7,458 bases of DNA, taken from Rhodospirillaceae bacterium. GTDB lineage: Bacteria; Pseudomonadota; Alphaproteobacteria; Rhodospirillales; Magnetovibrionaceae. How positions within the stretch are numbered: position 1 is the stretch's first letter; each line of letters starts with the position of its first letter. Made by a program: the position numbers and the translations under genes. The stretch lies in the NCBI GenBank assembly GCA_002401565.1, contig NVTL01000019.1, forward strand, positions 16,070-23,527, in the 5' to 3' direction. This document shows positions 1 to 5,586 of this stretch, piece by piece. The notes under the pieces are model-generated. The model worked only from the letters and a program-made list of their open reading frames with translations, had not been told where the DNA came from and did not search any database.

Positions 1-2136
1 CGACAAACGAAAAAACTGCCAACCTTTATCATCGGCAAGCGGCCACTCTGTCGTATAGGTCTTGCCCTGATAATCAAAGCGCGGGCTTTGGTCGCCATGA
101 AAATTAGCATCAGGCAATTCGGCGCGGGCAACGGTAATCAATCGCCTTGTGAATTCACTCAGCGAGCCTTCAATCGCACCTTTGCGGGATTTCAGGCGGC
201 TGACAACATCCTGATCCATATGCTCCATGAGTTTTTTACGCGCATCCAGCATGTCGGCATCAATCTTTTCCTCCAACTCTTCCTGAAGTAGGTCAAAAGC
301 AAGCTGTACTTGTTCGTCGCTGCGCGCTTCCTGAACGATTGTCAGCACTTTGCGTTCAAAATCTATACCGCGCTCGATTGTGCCCAGCACCTCATCACTG
401 ACGCCGAAAACGCCCTCAAAAAGCTTAAATTTCTTCTCCAGCAATTCGTAGACACGGGCTTCAGCCTTGTTTTTTCGGTTAAGAAGGTTAACCACCGTCA
501 CGTCGAGCTTTTGACCATACCGATGACAACGACCAATGCGCTGTTCGACACGTTGAGGGTTCCAAGGTAAATCAAAGTTCACCACCAAAGAACAAAATTG
601 CAGGTTGATGCCTTCTGCACCGGACTCCGTTGAGATCATTATTGCCTTATCGTCGCTTTTGAATGCCTCAACAATAGCGGCTTTCATATCGGCACTCTTG
701 GAACCTGAAATCATATCCGTACCTTGATGGCGTGCAACCCAATCGACATAGATAGCCTTGCTGTCCGCATCGTTATTAGAGCCGTTCAATAATACAATTC
801 GCCCGTCAAAGCCGTTGGCGGCTAGAATTTCGCCCAAATATTTCTGGGTGCGGACAGATTCAGTGAAGATAACCGCTTTTCCCTGCCCGCCGCGTTTAAC
901 GATTTCCGCCAATATTTCGGGGAGTTTTTCGACCAGTTTTTCACCTTTTGCATTTGAACCAATTGATAGTGCCAAATCACGGTAGCCTTTGAGCTCTGTA
1001 ATCTCCGCTTCAAGAAGCACCGGATCAATAGATGGCTCGGAAGTTTCTAGGCCATCTTCATCCAGTTCTTCCGCCAATTCATCAAAGGTGTCGATATCGT
1101 TGAGTGCGCTTTCATCAATGCGCTTTTGTTCTTCCAGACGATTGATGATGCCTTGTAAAAACTGCGAAATCGCAAATGTGGATGATCCAAGTATTTTTCG
1201 CGCGACCAGTGTCACTAAGTGGTTGGCCCGGTCTCCGAAGGCTATTGTATTCTTACGCTGTAAAAAGGCAGAAACGGACTCGTACAATTGCACTTCTTCA
1301 TTGCCGGGCTCGAAATCAAACGTTCGCGGCAAGCGCTTAGTGAAGTTGATGTGCCCCGCCTCAACGACTTGCCTACGCAATGTCCGTTGGCAGACCTGTG
1401 CCAGTCGGGATTTTAGGATAGAAAGGGAAGCGGGGCTTGACCTCGCCCCTGTGTACATCGTGCGAAAAGAATATTGATCACCAAAGTGGTGCTCGTCGAT
1501 CATGGAAACGAGACCAAACAACTCCATAAGGGAATTTTGTAATGGGGTAGCAGTGAGAAGCATTTTAAAGGGCCGTTGCAGGGCCTCCTTCAACTTCTTG
1601 GCGCGTTTTGAACCGCTTTTCTTATAAACATTTCGCAAGCGGTGGGCTTCGTCGAATATTACGAGGTCCCAATCTATAACTGCGACATCATCTGCTTTTC
1701 CGGCGGCAAATTCATAGGAAACGATGAGAACTGCATTATCTGCCTCAAACGGACGACGTATTCCAGATTTCAAACAATCCTTATAGGTCTTTGCATCAAG
1801 AATAACGCTACCAAGGGAAAATTTTTCTCGAAGTTCCTGTGCCCATTGCTTTCTCAGAGAAGCTGGAACAATCAACAACACCCGTCGTTTTCGCTCTGCC
1901 CATTTTTGGGCAATAACCAGACAGGCTTCGATGGTTTTTCCGAGTCCTACCTCGTCGCCAAGGATAACGCCTTTCGAAAGCGGAGATTGTAGAGCAAACA
2001 GAGCAGCATCAACTTGATGAGGGTTCATATCCACACGTGCTGCAGACAGAGATTTAGCAAATGCTTCATCCCCCAGCCCTTCAAGGGTAATTCTATTCGC
2101 CAAATATTGGCTGTGATAATGCGTATAGACGTTCAT
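1..2136 (-). CDS. SNF2-family (HepA/RapA-like) helicase-type ATPase, C-terminus cut by window edge
   Basis: Reading the complement from ATG at 2136 gives 712 codons with no stop before base 1, so the C-terminus lies outside the window. Helicase superfamily 2 motifs appear in order: Q-region MNPHQVDAA near residue 37, Walker A GDEVGLGKT (60-68), DEAH box IFDEAHRLRN (160-169), motif III LLTATPLQNS (193-202), motif V STESGAEGINL (502-512) and motif VI QRIGRCHRYGQ (532-542). An acidic insert (about 333-380) separates the two RecA lobes. SNF2 ATPases translocate on duplex DNA and remodel protein-DNA complexes; they rarely unwind. Relatives (COG0553-type, DrmD-like proteins) often sit in bacterial defence loci beside methyltransferases, but partner genes would lie left of base 1, so a defence role is inferred. 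It is transcribed away from the mobilization operon. No strong Shine-Dalgarno precedes the ATG; a promoter sits at 2172-2200. Confidence 0.93.
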   Translation of the reverse strand, partial: MNVYTHYHSQYLANRITLEGLGDEAFAKSLSAARVDMNPHQVDAALFALQSPLSKGVILGDEVGLGKTIEACLVIAQKWAERKRRVLLIVPASLRKQWAQELREKFSLGSVILDAKTYKDCLKSGIRRPFEADNAVLIVSYEFAAGKADDVAVIDWDLVIFDEAHRLRNVYKKSGSKRAKKLKEALQRPFKMLLTATPLQNSLMELFGLVSMIDEHHFGDQYSFRTMYTGARSSPASLSILKSRLAQVCQRTLRRQVVEAGHINFTKRLPRTFDFEPGNEEVQLYESVSAFLQRKNTIAFGDRANHLVTLVARKILGSSTFAISQFLQGIINRLEEQKRIDESALNDIDTFDELAEELDEDGLETSEPSIDPVLLEAEITELKGYRDLALSIGSNAKGEKLVEKLPEILAEIVKRGGQGKAVIFTESVRTQKYLGEILAANGFDGRIVLLNGSNNDADSKAIYVDWVARHQGTDMISGSKSADMKAAIVEAFKSDDKAIMISTESGAEGINLQFCSLVVNFDLPWNPQRVEQRIGRCHRYGQKLDVTVVNLLNRKNKAEARVYELLEKKFKLFEGVFGVSDEVLGTIERGIDFERKVLTIVQEARSDEQVQLAFDLLQEELEEKIDADMLDARKKLMEHMDQDVVSRLKSRKGAIEGSLSEFTRRLITVARAELPDANFHGDQSPRFDYQGKTYTTEWPLADDKGWQFFRLS

Positions 2137-2171
2137 TCACTCATTAACCTTAAAGAATCAAAATCTGATAG

Positions 2172-2200
2172 AATGTAGCAGAAAAAAATAGGGCTATCAA
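2172..2200 (-). promoter_or_regulatory. Promoter of the SNF2 ATPase gene
   Basis: On the minus strand TTGATA (2200-2195), a 17-bp spacer and TACATT (2177-2172) form a good sigma70-type promoter. Transcription would start near 2165, giving a leader of about 29 nt before ATG at 2136. It has no decamer array, unlike the mob and alpA promoters, so the cargo gene seems to be regulated separately. Confidence 0.55.
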
Positions 2201-2346
2201 AGCGCGTGTTACTAAACTTCTTATTACCTAAAGCTTTACTGGTGGATATATCTTTAAAAAGCATAAATACTCACCTCAACCTGTGCTCAAAATGTCACAC
2301 AACGCCCATTTAAGCAAAAAACGCCCCTTTTCAGAATTTATTTTGA

Positions 2347-2416
2347 AAAAGCTCATGTGAGGTCATATGGGGTCATAAGATAGCTGGAGGTATCAGGAGA
2401 TAGCTGGAGTTGTCAC
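2347..2416 (+). repeat. Array A: seven 10-bp phased direct repeats upstream of the mob operon
   Basis: Seven decamers occur at exact 10-bp spacing. Their 5-bp cores start at 2352, 2362, 2372, 2382, 2392, 2402 and 2412, reading CTCAT, GTCAT, GTCAT, AGCTG, ATCAG, AGCTG, GTCAC. The middle C of every core is invariant. The array is a hybrid: its first part equals array C (19 identical bp, 2358-2376 and 5710-5728) and its end equals array B (23 identical bp, 2396-2418 and 5490-5512). The last core begins 34 bp upstream of the -35 box of the traJ-like gene. One repeat per helical turn puts all sites on one face of the DNA, suggesting an upstream activating or operator site for an oligomerizing protein. 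The rest of 2201-2350 is AT-rich with no gene seen; it contains a GTCACACAACGCCC stretch (2294-2307) resembling the sequence at the array end. Confidence 0.85.
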
Positions 2417-2445
2417 AACGCCCTGTTTCTTCCCGTTTCAGCCAT

Positions 2446-2473
2446 TTGACACGCCAAAATTCCTGCCTATGTT
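2446..2473 (+). promoter_or_regulatory. Promoter of the traJ-traI mobilization operon
   Basis: A perfect TTGACA -35 (2446-2451), 16-bp spacer and TATGTT -10 (2468-2473) precede the traJ-like gene. A strong Shine-Dalgarno AAGGAG (2492-2497) lies 7 nt before ATG at 2505 and decides that start over the upstream TTG at 2487. The box TGTTT (2424-2428) between array and -35 recurs at the same offset in arrays B and C. Confidence 0.7.
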
Positions 2474-2504
2474 CGCTCTATAACGATTGAAAAGGAGCGG
2501 TATC

Positions 2505-2834
2505 ATGGCGAAAACAAAGCGGAAACTGGTTGGGGGGTGGCTTTTGCCTGAGGAAAAATCGGAAGTGCAGGCTTTGGCCCGTCAAGCGCGGCTCACGACC
2601 TCTGAACTGGTGCGCCGCCTTGTCCTGGGGCGCAAGCTTCCTGACGTTCATCACCACGAGGCCACCTTGAACCTGCTCAAGATCAATGCAGACCTTGCAA
2701 GATTTGGCAACCTTCTCCGTATGGCTTTAAGAGATGATAATTTAGGCCCTGCGACCCGCTACAAATTGAATGCATTGCTCGATAATTCTCGCGCCACACA
2801 AGACATCCTAAAAATGAAAATCACAAATTTATGA
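2505..2834 (+). CDS. TraJ/MobC-like ribbon-helix-helix relaxosome accessory protein
   Basis: A 109-residue basic protein. The N-terminus (about 5-42) has the strand-helix-helix pattern of ribbon-helix-helix DNA-binding proteins, with helix TTSELVRRLVLG at 31-42. The segment LLKINADLARFGNLLRMAL (57-75) resembles the signature of IncP TraJ and related mobilization proteins. In IncP plasmids TraJ binds the inverted repeat next to nic and loads the relaxase TraI; a matching oriT is present at 4663-4790. It is the first gene of a two-gene operon, and its TGA overlaps the relaxase ATG in an ATGA, so translation is probably coupled. Start chosen at 2505 because AAGGAG is optimally placed. Distance from array A suggests control by the array-binding factor. 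Ribbon-helix-helix proteins often bind tandem repeats, so self-binding to the arrays is possible but unproven. Confidence 0.85.
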   Translation: MAKTKRKLVGGWLLPEEKSEVQALARQARLTTSELVRRLVLGRKLPDVHHHEATLNLLKINADLARFGNLLRMALRDDNLGPATRYKLNALLDNSRATQDILKMKITNL

Positions 2835-3946
2835 TTGCTCGCGCCCATAAAAAGGCTGAGTTGTCGTCTTTCAAAAAACTTGCCGAATACATCTCAGCAG
2901 CCAAGGAAGATGGTGAAAAGCTTGATGATTTTTGGATGGTGAATACCATGGCAGGGGATGGAATTGATGACCTTGATCTAGCCATTCTTGAAATCGACAC
3001 CACCCAAGCCCTGAACACCCAAACGACCGTCAACAAAAGTTATCATTTGGTCATTTCGTTTCGTGATGAAAAGCCCTCGCCAGAAGCCCTTCATGATATT
3101 GAGCGGGAATTTGCGGACGCCTTGGGATTTGGCGAACATCCACGCGTGGTCGGCACCCATGACAATACGGAAAACTTCCACATGCATGTGGGATACAGCC
3201 GCATTCATCCCAAAACCCTTAAAGCTCATTATCCGAGTTGGGATTTTCGCGCTTTGGAAAATACCTGTCGAACGATGGAAGAAAAACACGGCCTGAAAGT
3301 TGATCTTGGTCGCAAGGATAAGATCAAGCCTAACCAAAAACCACAAGCAGCCCATGACAAGGAAACGCACACTTGGGAACAAAGCTTTTACGGCTTCGTT
3401 CAAAACTTTAAGCCACCCCTGATGGAGGCTTTGAACAAATCCAAAAACTGGCAAGAATTACATGTATCGTTTGCCAAATACGATCTGGAACTTCGCAAGC
3501 GCGGCAACGGCCTGATCATTGGCAACCGCCCACGCCCGAATATAAAACCACAATTTACCAAAGCCAGTGGGCTTGATCGATCCTTTTCAAAAGGAGCCTT
3601 GGAAAAACGGTTTGGCCCGTTCCAAGGCCCCAAAAAAAGCACTGAACACGTCAAACCAATGTTTCACTACAGCCGCGATCCTGTCACGCGCCACCCAAAC
3701 CAAGCCCGCCTGTGGCATCGTTATGTAGTCACACGCGACCGACCAGATTCCCTTGGCAAAAAAGCCTTCAAAACATGGCGGGAATATTTATCACTTGAGG
3801 CGATTGATGATCCGTTGGCGATTGCGATCATTCAGGCTCACAAGAAACTCATGCAGACCTTCACGCCACCGCCCAAAAAGCCAACAATCGAGCAGAAGGT
3901 CAAGCCGACAAAGAAAAGGCGTCACGATCAGGGGATGTCGCGTTAA
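2831..3946 (+). CDS. MOBP (IncP TraI-like) conjugative relaxase
   Basis: 371 residues. The relaxase domain fills about 1-160. Motif I has the likely nicking tyrosine Y20 in KKLAEYIS, matching Y22 of RP4 TraI. Motif II is KSYHLVISFRDEKPS (69-83). The metal-binding motif III is HDNTENFHMHVGYSRIHP (110-127), with H110, H117 and H119 as the expected histidines. The second half contains GNGLIIGNRP and KASGLDRSFS segments typical of the middle part of TraI/MobA(P) relaxases. It would cut oriT at 4740/4741, bind the 5' end covalently and pilot the strand through a helper type IV secretion system. RP4 TraI is about 730 residues; this one lacks the long C-terminal part and has no fused primase or helicase. 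Its stop lies 5 bp from the stop of the convergent antitoxin gene, leaving no room for a terminator. Confidence 0.92.
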   Translation: MIARAHKKAELSSFKKLAEYISAAKEDGEKLDDFWMVNTMAGDGIDDLDLAILEIDTTQALNTQTTVNKSYHLVISFRDEKPSPEALHDIEREFADALGFGEHPRVVGTHDNTENFHMHVGYSRIHPKTLKAHYPSWDFRALENTCRTMEEKHGLKVDLGRKDKIKPNQKPQAAHDKETHTWEQSFYGFVQNFKPPLMEALNKSKNWQELHVSFAKYDLELRKRGNGLIIGNRPRPNIKPQFTKASGLDRSFSKGALEKRFGPFQGPKKSTEHVKPMFHYSRDPVTRHPNQARLWHRYVVTRDRPDSLGKKAFKTWREYLSLEAIDDPLAIAIIQAHKKLMQTFTPPPKKPTIEQKVKPTKKRRHDQGMSR

Positions 3947-3951
3947 GTGAC

Positions 3952-4236
3952 CTAGCTGTGCAGGGCTCGCATTGTCGTTTCTGGCTCTTTGTCAATAATA
4001 TGCAAAAGAGCAACTGCGGGGCCTTCTGGGTGACGACGGCCTTGTTCCCAATTGCGCAGTGTACCAACGGCAATCTTAAACAGATTTGCAAACTTGGTTT
4101 GTGAAAGCCCTGTTTTTGCACGAATTCTCTTCACATCAACAGCTGTCATTTCGTGAAGGTATGCCGTGGCATCGTTACCTTCGACATAAGCAAGGGCATC
4201 TTTGGCCCCAGCCATTATTTTGTTAAAGGCGGTCAT
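3952..4236 (-). CDS. HigA/NadS-like helix-turn-helix antitoxin
   Basis: A 94-residue protein. An XRE-type helix-turn-helix spans about 33-70, with RAKTGLSQTKFANLFKIAVG (39-58) and the closing helix TLRNWEQGRRHPEGPA (59-74), typical of antitoxins paired with RelE/HigB toxins. Its start overlaps the toxin stop by 14 nt, giving toxin-first order as in higBA, and TCCCTTTC at 4243-4250 (GAAAGGGA on the coding strand) is a good Shine-Dalgarno 6 nt from the ATG. It should neutralize the toxin and repress the operon through the palindrome at 4597-4613. It converges on the relaxase gene. Confidence 0.88.
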   Translation of the reverse strand: MTAFNKIMAGAKDALAYVEGNDATAYLHEMTAVDVKRIRAKTGLSQTKFANLFKIAVGTLRNWEQGRRHPEGPAVALLHIIDKEPETTMRALHS

Positions 4237-4588
4237 TTTGATTCCCTTTCTTCCATTCTTTTACAATCTGAGCCGTGACTTTTTTAAGTTCATTGCATTC
4301 TGTTTTGGTTAAATTGTCTTTTTCATTCTTGGCAAAGACGGCAAACAGAAATATCGGCATTTCATCATTGTGATAAAAATAGACAACCCGCGCTCCGCCA
4401 CTTTTACCCCGTCCTTGAAGTGAAACACGAACCTTACGAACACCTCCTGTTCCTTTCATGACATCTCCGCATTTCGGATTTGAAGCGATCATATTAATCA
4501 CCTCAAAACGGTCCTCATCCGAAAGCACAGACTTCGCCTGTGCAATAAAGGCGTTCGTTTCCGCGACTGTAATTTTCTCTTTAGCCAT
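4223..4588 (-). CDS. RelE/HigB-family toxin of a type II toxin-antitoxin system
   Basis: A 121-residue protein with motifs GTGGVRKVRV (47-56) and GRGKSGGARVVYFYH (59-73), then PIFLFAVFAKNEKDNLT (79-95), the hallmark of RelE/HigB2-like toxins with the RelE/ParE fold. Relatives are ribosome-dependent mRNA interferases; the same fold also includes ParE gyrase poisons, so the exact target is uncertain. Length is usual for the family and no truncation is seen. The start at 4588 fits the family N-terminus. The predicted transcription start (about 4587) coincides with the ATG, so the mRNA is probably leaderless. Its context between relaxase and oriT suggests stabilization of the element after excision or transfer. 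Confidence 0.88.
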   Translation of the reverse strand: MAKEKITVAETNAFIAQAKSVLSDEDRFEVINMIASNPKCGDVMKGTGGVRKVRVSLQGRGKSGGARVVYFYHNDEMPIFLFAVFAKNEKDNLTKTECNELKKVTAQIVKEWKKGNQNDRL

Positions 4589-4593
4589 ATAAA

Positions 4594-4623
4594 ATTATAC
4601 GCCACTGACGTATCAACTGTCAA
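4594..4623 (-). promoter_or_regulatory. Toxin-antitoxin promoter with palindromic operator
   Basis: On the minus strand a consensus TTGACA (4623-4618) and a consensus TATAAT (4599-4594) are separated by 18 bp. Between them, overlapping the -10, lies a 17-bp palindrome, 4597-4613, with arms ATACG/CGTAT and inner CA/TG, broken by one mismatched pair. This is a likely autoregulatory operator for the helix-turn-helix antitoxin. The -10 ends 5 nt before the toxin ATG. Confidence 0.8.
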
Positions 4624-4662
4624 TCTGCAAAGCACAACTTTCGAACAGACCTTCCCTGCCCT

Positions 4663-4790
4663 CCGTTGAGCACACAGTGCGAATAAGTCCCCTAAGCCGA
4701 AAGGCTGGCAGGAGGATGGTGTTACACCATACATATCCTGCCCCTCTTTACGACATGGAAGACGTGGAATCTTGTGGAACTCATGGAACT
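4663..4790 (+). other. oriT: Origin of transfer (oriT), IncP/RK2 type, nic at 4740/4741
   Basis: The nic core TATCCTGCCC (4734-4743) matches the IncP/VirD2 consensus, with cleavage expected between G4740 and C4741 on the plus strand. Upstream are a perfect 7-bp inverted repeat ATGGTGT-T-ACACCAT (4716-4730), an outer inverted pair GGCAGGA (4707-4713)/TCCTGCC (4736-4742), and a small AGCC-GAAA-GGCT hairpin (4695-4706). CCGTTGAGCAC (4663-4673) and TGCGAATAAG (4678-4687) match, from memory, the RK2 oriT, where the spacing from that AATAAG to nic is also 53 nt. Downstream are four TGGAA motifs 9-10 bp apart (4756, 4765, 4775, 4784). The encoded TraJ-like and TraI-like proteins fit this oriT. Polarity sends sequence right of 4741 into the recipient first and the mob operon last. 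Confidence 0.88.
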
Positions 4791-4847
4791 AATATTAAGA
4801 CACTGTAATTAATGAATAAAATATCATGAAGTTATAAAACAAGGATT

Positions 4848-5048
4848 TTACGCTGAGTCAGCCCGAAAGTGAATAACGGCCCAGACCAAAGCGATTAACC
4901 AGCCCCCAAAAGACCACCCTGCAAATGCGTTTAAAACAAAAATTGCAGCGCCGTTGGGATGATGGCGAAAACAGGCAATTATGGAAGGAAGCAAATAGCC
5001 GCCGACCACAACGCTTAAAAAGACAAACATGATAATCGCGCTTTCCAT
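4848..5048 (-). CDS. Superinfection immunity (T4 Imm-like) small membrane protein
   Basis: A 66-residue protein from ATG at 5048. It has two hydrophobic segments, about 4-27 and 34-60, joined by a short basic loop FRHHPNG. The pattern YLLPSIIACFRHH then AIFVLNAFAGWSFGGWLIAL (35-54) closely resembles the superinfection immunity protein family, named for phage T4 Imm. T4 Imm sits in the inner membrane and blocks DNA injection by superinfecting phage; homologues on mobile elements are mostly uncharacterized. It is a single gene on the minus strand just inside the region transferred first. The frame could extend upstream to TTG at 5105 (85 residues), but the family N-terminus, a possible promoter just upstream and the absence of a Shine-Dalgarno there favour 5048. 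A leaderless transcript is possible. Confidence 0.8.
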   Translation of the reverse strand: MESAIIMFVFLSVVVGGYLLPSIIACFRHHPNGAAIFVLNAFAGWSFGGWLIALVWAVIHFRADSA

Positions 5049-5054
5049 GATCGG

Positions 5055-5084
5055 ATTGTACCATAAATTTGAAATGAAGAACAA
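5055..5084 (-). promoter_or_regulatory. Possible promoter of the immunity gene
   Basis: On the minus strand TTGTTC (5084-5079), an 18-bp spacer and TACAAT (5060-5055) end 6 nt before the ATG at 5048, predicting an almost leaderless mRNA. The -10 is good and the -35 weak. No Shine-Dalgarno is visible before the ATG. Confidence 0.4.
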
Positions 5085-5221
5085 ATAAGGAGGCCGCAAG
5101 GACAAGGAAGTGAAAGCCGTTATTACAACTGCCCCAACTTCTGGACTGGCGGCATCCGCAAGATACGCTGACCATCATTGACCGTGAACCTGAAGCGGTT
5201 GAGCGCGCCCTCGCCAGCTAA
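5073..5221 (+). pseudogene. Possible frameshifted 3' remnant of an unidentified gene
   Basis: The plus strand shows protein-like coding in two frames that join end to end. Frame one (5073-5168) ends with YYNCPNFWTGGIRKIR before TGA at 5169; the next frame continues LTIIDREPEAVERALAS to TAA at 5219-5221. One missing base near 5166-5168 would fuse them into a tail of about 49 residues. The stretch is more GC-rich than the AT-rich DNA after it. I see no start or Shine-Dalgarno and do not recognise the family. It may be debris from an earlier insertion. It overlaps the presumed promoter of the immunity gene. Chance open reading is possible. Confidence 0.3.
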
Positions 5222-5320
5222 ACAAACACGTTTTTAGGTTTGTCGTTCAAATAAAGAGCCTTTTCCTGAAAAAATATTTTGGATAGATTTTAACCCGGCA
5301 CGATCTTGATGCATATCCCC

Positions 5321-5354
5321 ATTAAATCAATACAATGCATTGTTATAATTTAAT
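5321..5354. repeat. 34-bp AT-rich interrupted palindrome
   Basis: A perfect 12-bp palindrome ACAATGCATTGT (5332-5343) is flanked symmetrically, 4 bp out on each side, by ATTAAAT (5321-5327) and ATTTAAT (5348-5354). It overlaps a TATAAT (5344-5349) with no convincing -35. It could be an operator or cruciform site. It lies in a gene-free stretch (5222-5440) in which I see nothing else beyond a weak ACAAAC/GTTTGT stem near 5223-5245. Confidence 0.5.
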
Positions 5355-5440
5355 TTATTGAAATTCAGCATCTTAACAAACAGCCCCCTTTTCAGGGCAA
5401 ATTCTCAACCAAACAGTCTCACACCTGAAAATTATTTTTC

Positions 5441-5510
5441 ACGTTGTCAGGAGATAGCTGGAGTTAGCTAGAGATAGCTGGACTTAGCTGGAGATAGCTG
5501 GAGTTGTCAC
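5441..5510 (+). repeat. Array B: seven 10-bp phased direct repeats
   Basis: Decamers in strict tandem: ACGTTGTCAG, GAGATAGCTG, GAGTTAGCTA, GAGATAGCTG, GACTTAGCTG, GAGATAGCTG, GAGTTGTCAC. Cores start at 5446, 5456, 5466, 5476, 5486, 5496 and 5506. The inner five alternate GAGA and GASTT openings, hinting at a 20-bp super-period, and are capped by GTCAG and GTCAC. The last core lies 34 bp before TTGACT at 5540 and TGTTT follows at 5518-5522, the same geometry as arrays A and C. Confidence 0.85.
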
Positions 5511-5539
5511 AAGTAACTGTTTTAATTGATTTTTTCACA

Positions 5540-5570
5540 TTGACTCTTGCCCATTTATATTCTTTCTTAC
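5540..5570 (+). promoter_or_regulatory. Array-B promoter, -35 clear, -10 uncertain
   Basis: TTGACT (5540-5545) stands at the same distance from array B as the -35 boxes of the other two modules. No good -10 follows at 16-18 bp; TATATT (5556-5561) is too close and TCTTAC (5565-5570) is poor. A weak promoter needing activation, or a decayed one, are both possible. AGGA (5578-5581) precedes ATG at 5587. Confidence 0.4.
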
Positions 5571-5586
5571 TTACGACAGGACATCA

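Noticed and set aside
989..1477. 162-codon plus-strand open frame
   Set aside because: Lies entirely antisense to the SNF2 ATPase motifs; low-complexity serine-rich start and no family likeness. It is a shadow of the real gene.
1642..1992. 116-codon plus-strand open frame
   Set aside because: Complement of the Walker A to DEAH region of the SNF2 gene; no independent ribosome site or recognisable domain.
2347..2416. CRISPR array or replication iterons
   Set aside because: Units are 10 bp with no spacers, too short for CRISPR; iterons are usually 17-22 bp and no Rep gene is present. All three arrays precede promoters.
2487..2504. Upstream TTG start for the traJ-like gene
   Set aside because: It would place the Shine-Dalgarno inside the coding region; ATG at 2505 has AAGGAG 7 nt upstream.
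2978..3454. 158-codon minus-strand open frame
   Set aside because: Antisense to the conserved relaxase domain; explained by that gene.
4755..4808. 17-codon plus-strand ORF just after nic
   Set aside because: No Shine-Dalgarno; the codons are made of the TGGAA repeats next to nic.
4858..5178. 106-codon minus-strand frame overlapping the immunity gene
   Set aside because: Cysteine-rich and without family pattern, whereas the other frame gives the two-helix immunity protein.
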